Assembly (NCBI GenBank): GCA_016290295.1
Contig: JAEETJ010000019.1
Span: 1 to 50,168, forward strand
Length of the DNA stretch: 50,168 bases
Direction: 5' to 3'
Source of the DNA: Bacteroidales bacterium
Lineage (GTDB): Bacteria > Bacteroidota > Bacteroidia > Bacteroidales > WCHB1-69
The position numbers were made by a program, and so were the translations under genes. Below the pieces are notes generated by a model. It did no database searches. It saw only the letters and a list, made by a program, of their open reading frames with translations, and was not told the DNA's origin. Shown here piece by piece: positions 9,701 through 18,700 of this stretch (its first letter is position 1; the number at the start of each line of letters is the position of its first letter).

Positions 9701-12700
9701 TAAATACTTATGCCATGGAAGAGGAACTTATCTCTGAAAGAGCCATTATGCATACCACCCAAACCCTCGTTGGTAACTGTCCACTGAACTTGGACTGGCA
9801 CATTGGGATCAATTTCATCTGGCATCACAACATTTGTCACTCTCAGATCCGGAAGCAACACTGTCAATGCAGGCTGATAAGCGTATGTATTGTTATCGTC
9901 GGCATTGTATTCAAACACATCATTATCAACATCTGTCACCACATACAAATACCAGCTTCCCGAAATATTCTCAGGAAAACGCACCGTAATATTATTCTCG
10001 TAGGATGCGTCAGCAGCCAACACGGAAGTATGTGTAACACTGCTCAATTTAATAGCATTTGTCCTATTCAGTGGAGTGTATCTGCTGATATAGACAGCAT
10101 CTTCCCAACGATTCACGTAGGTAGGACTTGCACCCATATTGGTCACCATGTAATGACAGGTATAAGTACCATTAGCATCCACCTCATTGGGCATGGTAAC
10201 CGATGTAACCTGAAGATCCGTGAACCAGGTAAGGGTAATTTCCATCGGAGATGAAATACCTTTGTTATTATGTTCTTGCAAGCCTTCATAAACCGTATTA
10301 TTATTGTCAGTAACCACAATAAAATAATAACTACCACTACATTCTACGGGGATGGTAAACTGTGCTGTCCGCTGATAACTTTCATTAATAGCCAATGTGC
10401 CATCATGTACAAATCTACCGAGACGAATATCATTTTCAGTATCAAGTATTGTATCACTTGACAGATAAATCACATCTATCCATGAGTTCATAGCGGCAGC
10501 CTGTCCCCTATTCTCAACCGTCCATGTCAGGTTGGTTTCCATACCGGAGATAGCTGTTCCGCCATGAGTCACTGATGATACCACCAAGTCGGGTGATGGA
10601 GGCGGCAAGATTGTGATAACCTTATAAAAGAAATTATCACTTTCATTTACTTCCACAACACCATTGGAACTAAAATTGAAAACCGTACCTGACAAGTAGG
10701 GATAAGGATATCCCGACGCATCGGGTGTATATGGATTAGGCGCATAATTATTACCTGTTGGATCATAATTAATATCACGCACATTAGGCTGGTCAGCAAG
10801 CACAAACAAATAATAACTACCCACATAATCCTCAGGAATGGTTACTTCAACAGAATTGGTATAAGACTCACCCGAATTAAGCACATTCAGACTGGGGACA
10901 GTTGCCAGTTTGACCTCTGACACATTATACCAGAATCCATCACCGATACCATCTACGGGAGTAAGCCATATATAATCATACCAGGTTGATCCTGGGGGCG
11001 TATTACCCAGTCCATCATTAGTCACTGTCCATGTCACTGTCATCGATTGCGTTGACATAGGCGTGGAGGTGGAAATTGCCGAAACGTGCAAATCCGGATT
11101 CCAGTTTGCCTGAATAGTTGCCACAGCGCTGGTCTTGCTGAGACACTCATTCCAAGCCACAACTTTCCAGTTATAGGTAGCTCCTGGCTCATAATCCGGT
11201 AAATTATAAACCACGTAAGGCACCACTATACCAGAACGGGTAGGTGTTGTTGGTTCGCTAGCAGAAGATGGCCACAGATAAAAATCATACGAGGAGGCGT
11301 TTTCCAGAACAGACCAATTGAAGCTCACCTGTCGGTTATAGATGATATCCCCATCAGCCGGCACCATTACCGTAAAATCCGACAGGCTATCCAAAGCATT
11401 GGGGTCACAAGTGGTTTGGAAACTAACAGGAATTGAAAGAATACTCGTCTCATTCTCTCCGCATATCGAACGAACCGTAGCTGTATATTGACGATTGAAA
11501 CTTAATCCTTCCAGTGTACAAGTAGGATATTCATTGACAATCAAGTTATTAGTCGTACCGCTATTGACTTCACTGTAAACCACCAGCCACTGGTTTTCCG
11601 TACCTGTAGGCTGCCAGCTCAATTGGGCAGAATTTGTAGTGATATTGCTTGCCGTCAGGTTCATTGCCGAGGTACAATTGCTTTCCTCTTGTCCTTCAGA
11701 GCAACCCATATCCACCGTCAGACCGAAAATACGTTGGTTGCCATATAAGTCAAGCGAATCAGTCACAAACTCATTGTTACCAATATTGATACAGTCGGAA
11801 GTCGGATGCAACTGGAAATTACCGTTTTGCGGATCAGTGAAACGCACATAATTCTGACTCATATCCAAGCCATCGTTGGAGGAAGCCAAGAGTATGTTTC
11901 CTTCACCTGAATAACCACCCTCAACTGCAGAATAGGAGACTGAAATCGAGTATAGCTCTATATTATTCAAGGAATAGACCACTTTATTACCCCAAACAAT
12001 ACTATTAGTCAAAGTGATGTTATTGACCGAATAAGAACCATAAATACCTCCACCTACGTAACCATTAGTATTTACCGTATTGGAAACTATATCACAGTTC
12101 ACGAAGTTGACATTACTGGAAGAGATATACACACCACCACCATAATAGGCACTTGTATTGCCATATATCAAACAGTTGGAGAAATCCGTGTATCCATTAG
12201 TATAAACACCACCACCATAACCCGGAGAGGTATTATGGCTGATTTCCGTACGTCTCACATCAGTATAGCAGGTATATAAACCGCTACCATATCCATAACT
12301 CACATTTTCAAAACTATTGTTTGCTATAACACAATTATTGATAACTGACCTGCTATTGTTACCGCCACCGTATGCATACACTCCGGCACCAAAGAAGGAA
12401 TTGCTTTGTCCATTGGGGTTCTCTATGACATTGTTTTTCACGACACAATTGCTCAGGGTACCAAATGCTCTTATGTATGCACCCGCACCGTTTCCTTGCA
12501 CCTGGCCATTCTGGATTGTAAAGCCATCCCAAACAGCAGCTGTATTCGCCGAAAAATGATCTTTTTGCACCAGCACACGTTGTGTATATTGTCCGTCAAG
12601 GACAGATGTGTTTGTCTCGAAGTCGCGCAGATTCAAGTCATAATCAGCATCCTCAGTACCGGCGAAGCCGCCATAGACATTCACACCCTCTTGCATGACA

Positions 12701-15700
12701 AAAGCATTTTCGGAAGTTCCATCGCCATAATAGGTTCCTGCCGCCACCCATACTACCGCATCATTTACAATCGCCACATTCATAGCCGACGGGATGGAAG
12801 ACATTGCATTTTCCCAACTGTCACCACTCCTATTGCCAGCTCCATTCTCTTTCACATATACAATACCATTATAGTTAGGCATTACAACTCCATAATATGG
12901 AGATTCGTAGCAACCTATGTCGATGGTATCCATCTGCACACGGGCATTACCATCAAAGTCATGAATATCAGCCACACTATTATCGCCACGGTTGATACAG
13001 GGAGACCCCTGTTGCAGATGCCAATCCACGCTGTCAGTAACATCTGCGATGCCAGCCATTAACGAAGGATTTACAAAATGTGGAGAGAGACAATCCTGTT
13101 CATCATTCTCAAGTGATAAAACTATATTATTAGTACCTTCACAAGGAATATCAGAAGCCACGTATGATGTGGTAAAATAAGAACCTTCTATTCCATTCGG
13201 CATCCCGTAATTCTTATTACCCCATACAATACAATTCGTAATTGTTGCGTAATAGCCATTAATTCCCGCACCATGATAGGAAGAACTACCTGTTGAGCTA
13301 CCTCTTGAAATTTCATTATTGACGATGGTGGAATTTCTTACCGTATTATTGGAACTGCTACTATAAACGCCAGCACCCGAATTGTTATAGGTAGTGTTGT
13401 TGGCAATCAAACAGTTGGTCAGCAATACTTGGTTATTCATATAAATACCACCACCACTACTACGACTGCTATTGTATTCAAACGAGCAACCATCTGCCAC
13501 GACATTCTTATACAAATATGCACCACCTCCGTTGTATGTAGAGGAGTTATGGCTAATCGTACAATTAATCAAAAATGTAGTATCAGTAGTATTATAATTA
13601 TAATAATATACATATATACCACCACCATAAACTGCGGCATTATTTTTAATCACACAGTTCCGCAATGTGAACCCAAGTTTCAGGTAAGCGGCGCCTCCGT
13701 ATGCCCTGTCGTTGCTACCATTACTAACCGTATGGGCTCTACCATTTTGCAGGGTAAAGCCATCCCATACTGTATGAGTGACCGTGAAATCCGTGTTTTG
13801 GAACAACAAACGCTGATTGTGCTGACCATCAAGGATAGAGACATGAGCCTTGACATCACGCAGTGAAAGGTCATAGTTAGCCGGTTCATTGCCTATGAAG
13901 CCACCATATACATTTACTCCTTCAACGACAGTAAAGGCACTAGCCGATATGCTGTCACCATAATAGGTACCCTCAGCCACCCATACATCAGCATCGTGCA
14001 TGAAAGCTAAAGACAATGCGTCAGAAAGAGAAGACATGGCGTCATTCCAACTTGTACCATTGCCAGTGCCATTTTCGGCAACATAAATTATACCATTATA
14101 TTCGGGCAAGGTAATACCATCGTATGCCGATTCGAAGCAGCCCAAATCAACGGTTTGTACCTGAATACGGTCATTACCATCCATGTCAACACTGTCGGCA
14201 ACACCCAATGCCGCATTATTACCTCTGTTTATACAGACAGAGCCCTCCCCTATGTGCCAATCCACATTTGCGGTTTCATCCCCGCTACCAGCGACCTGTG
14301 ACGGATTAACAAAATTCGGGTAATAAAGACTATTACCATTCGATTCCGACGACAAGGCGACAAAGTTTGTTCCCGCGTATGCCCCATCAGCCGCACTGTA
14401 CTGACAATCGTAATTGCCTCCCAGATTTGCCTCACCATTGACATTACGATTACCCCAAACAATGCTGTTCACTATTGTAGCAGTATAGTAGCCATATACA
14501 CCTGCACCCATACTGGTTGAACTGTTTTTGTTTCTAACAATGGTGGAATTCAAAATCTTTGTTCCTGAATTCAAATAAACACCAGCTGCATAAGCGGAAG
14601 TATTGTTCGCTATCAAACAATTGGAGATGATATCTCTGCTGCTATTAGCATAGCCAACATATACACCTCCACCATAGCCACTACTAGTATTGGTACTTCT
14701 GTTATGTGACACCACGCATTTACTCAAGGACATATAATATACATAAACACCTGCCGCATCGTTCGAGGCAGTATTATGCGATACTGTACAAGCTTCTAGT
14801 GTGCAAGGATATGAAGATGATGCATACGAATACACACCACCACCATTATACGCCGCATTGTTGATGATACGACAATTTCTCAAACCACCTCTGGCACGCA
14901 AAAACGCGCCACCACCACAATTATTATTTGAAGTGCTCGAGAATGAGGTGACATTACCATTCTGTATGACAAAGCCATCCCACACGGTCTTCGTGTTAAA
15001 TGAGACCGATTGATTCAGTACACGTTTATTGTTTTGTCCATCCAAAATAGTGGGATGGGCATTGATATCACGTTGTGACAGCTCGGTTTCAGTACCGGCA
15101 AAGCCACCATATACATTTATACCATCCGTCATGGTAAACGCATTCTCACCATTTGCTCCATAATACGTTCCTTCGGCCACCCAAACCACCACATTCGTAC
15201 CATAAACCTCTTTTATTCTAGCAGCCGTATTCGTTGCCCATGCCAAATCATCGGTAGCATTTTCCCAGCTGCTGGCATCACCAGTGCCAGTATTAGTAAC
15301 ATACAACTTATCAAGATTAATCAATGAAGTGGTGAAAGTCACCGTTTTCCATGAACTTTGTATATTACCGTCGCATATTGTACGGATGCGCGCTTCGTAA
15401 GTCGTATTATAACGCAATCCCGTCAAAACATATTCTCCACCAGATGCCTGCAAGGTTTCGTAGTTATCACTTCCCGCAATCCCATATTGCAACTCGATGC
15501 CTAATGCTGATGAATCTTGTGCATATACCAACTTAGCCGAATTCTCCGTCACATTCATCACCACCAAGTTCGAACGTTCGCAATCCGGATTAACAATACA
15601 CTGTCCATTCAGTTTCAAGTTATTACGGTATTCAGCTAAAGTACCGCTAAAAGACGGATTAGCCGGATTATAATTAGTACCATCTGAATAAACATATAAT

Positions 15701-18700
15701 GTAAGATTCCCCGCAGTAGATTGGTTTGTGTAGAATTTGTTAGAACTATTTGTATAGCTGCCGTTATTGTCATCAACCACCAGCACCAAATTATCTATAC
15801 CATTATATTCAAATTCATTTTGCAACGTAATATTATACCAATAATTCGACCCATTGCGATTGAATGTAATAGTACCTGAATACACCAAGGTCAAATCCTC
15901 CAAAGGAACCCAATCGTAATTGCTACTGAAAGATGATTTGGTTGTATGTCCCAGATAGATATCCATAGTTCTGGTTTGGTTACTTGAATAGAAATACTGC
16001 AGGGCCAGCGAAGTAATCAAACCGCCACCGCCTATTTCTGAAGCCAAGTATATTTGCTGTGAGTAACCATATTTGTAATAGAAATTCGAAGGTAGATTGC
16101 CAGCATAATTCGTAAGGTTTGACGGACCATTTATTATCGCGCTCGTATTCCCTTCGAAAGCACAAGCTATCGAACTTTGTGAAGGACTAGTAGTGAACAC
16201 CAGTTCAGAAGTATATTCTGAGGTTTGTCCGTTGTTACAGAATGAGCGCATACGAACCATATAGTTGGTACTGGGTTGCAAGCTTGCCAGCATACGGTAA
16301 GTACCCTGAAGTTCTTCTGGCAGCACCGTCCACTCTGTTGCATCTTCAGTCTTATATGACAGCTCATAATACGACAATTCTGTCACATTGCCACCATCCT
16401 GCCACGTAATCAGTGCTGAACTACTCATCACATCCTGCGCCGCCAAGTCAATGGGTTTTAGGCAATATTCTTCATTATGGAACTCGTAGCAGCCGATTTC
16501 CACCGCATCGCCATACACACGGCTCTCACCAGCCATATCATAAGAACCCAAATAATCGTTTGCCATACCCGCATCAATCAAAGCAGAGCCTATACGCAGA
16601 CGGTAATCACCATTCTCAGAAGACACAAAGAATGGATAATTCACGTTTGGATCACTGCCGAAATTATCACTCGACAGATTGATAACTCCATTATAGCCAT
16701 CCAGTCCTTCTATGGCGGAATTGAAAGCCGTCATATTATTGCAGTTCTTCAGATTCGCGGATGTACCGGCATAAGTATTGCCCCATACCACTGTATTGAT
16801 CATGACACCATTGAAATCCGACAAGCCCGCATTACCACTATATAAAGACACATTGCCCACAATATCACAGTTCACTATCGTGTCGGAGAGGTCATACACA
16901 CCCGAACAATAACCTGCAGTATTGTTGCTGATTTCACAATTCACCATCTTACAGCCTCCACTCACACCACCACCATAATTGCTTGCAGTATTGCCACTTA
17001 TCTTGCAATTAATAAAACTAACGCTATTATTGACAGCACATACGGCACCACCACGGTAGGAGGAGGTGTTTCCTACAAATTCACAATCACGGAAATTGTA
17101 ACTGTTACTTCTGTTAATTATGCGTACAAAAACCGCACCACCACTCGATGTTGACGTATTATTCTCAAAACGGCAATTTCTCACCTCTGCCAAGCCTATA
17201 TTCGCGCCACCACCCGAACCTGAAACATAACCATTACGAATTGTAAAACCATCAATAATGACCAAATTATCACTACCATTTGAATTCTGATTGAGCACCT
17301 GACGGCTATTCTGTCCATCAAGAATAGTGGGATGCGCTTGAATGTTGCGTTCTTCCAATGAATTTTCGTTGCCCGCGAAGCCACCATAAAGTTTTGAGCC
17401 ATCCTCTATCAGGAATGCCACATTATTTTCCACATTTCCATAGTAAACACCCTCGGCAACCCATATTTCAGGCATGTGACCGTATGCTTGATTCACCATA
17501 CTCGCAGTATTCAAGGCCCAAACAAAATCATTTGTGGCGTCGAGCCAGCTACTACCGTCACCCGTTCCATTGGTAGTCACATACAAACGATCATAGTTCT
17601 TTACAGGTGTAGTGAAATTGACAGTTTTCCAATCGCTGTATTCCCCTCCACTACATACAGAACGAATTCGAAGTTCATAGTTTGTATTCGAAGACAATCC
17701 TGTAATTGTGTATGAAGTACCCTGAGCCGAGATACTAGTATATGCATTGTCGTTCTCACGCTTATACTCCAACTCATAGCCCTGCACACCATTTCCGACG
17801 GCAATGGACAACTGGGCGGAAGTGTCGCAAACATTCACCACAGCCACATTGGAACGGTCGCATCCTCCAGGGATACATTCTCCAAGGATTCTCAAATTAT
17901 TACGGTATGCATACCGTGTTCCGCTAACAGGGTTGGAAGGATCGTATGTGCTACCATCTCTATAGGCATACAAGGTCTGGTATGATGAGGTTGGATGAAT
18001 ATAAAATCTATTTCCATCGCAATTATACGATCCTGTTTTATCCCTAAAAACGATCACAAGGTTATCGGTACCATTGTATGAAAACACATTGTTAAAGACA
18101 ATGGGCAACCAATAATCTACATTATTGTTGCTAAAAGTAATCATTCCGGAATATACCAGCTGCAAATTATTATACGAAACCCAATCCGAAGTGCTTTCAA
18201 AATAAGATTTGGTAGTATGTCCCAAGTATATCTCAATGTCACGTACCCTGGAGACCGAATTAAAGCACTGCATACTAATTTCACTTATATCTCTGGCACC
18301 TCCAATCTCCGAGGCCAAATAAATCTGCTGTGTATAGGAATAATTGTAACAAATTTGGATAGGCAAGAAACCTGATCCTTCGGTTGAATTTGCACCGATA
18401 ATAAACTCAGATGAGCCATTGGTACATTCCGTTCTGAACGTATTTCTAGAATACGGAGAACCCAACCCTTCTTCACAGAATGCGCGAACACGCACCATAT
18501 AAGAGGTTTGTTGCTGCAAACCACTCAGCAAATAGGCATGAGTGGTTATATTGCTCACGACAGTCCAGTTGTCCGCATCGGTAGCTTTATAGGAAAGCTC
18601 ATAAAATGCAGGGGTATTCTCGTCTCCATTCTCCCACGTCAGCGTGGCGGAACTTGCCAGCACATCGCTAACTTGAAAATTCACTGGCGCATAACATGCT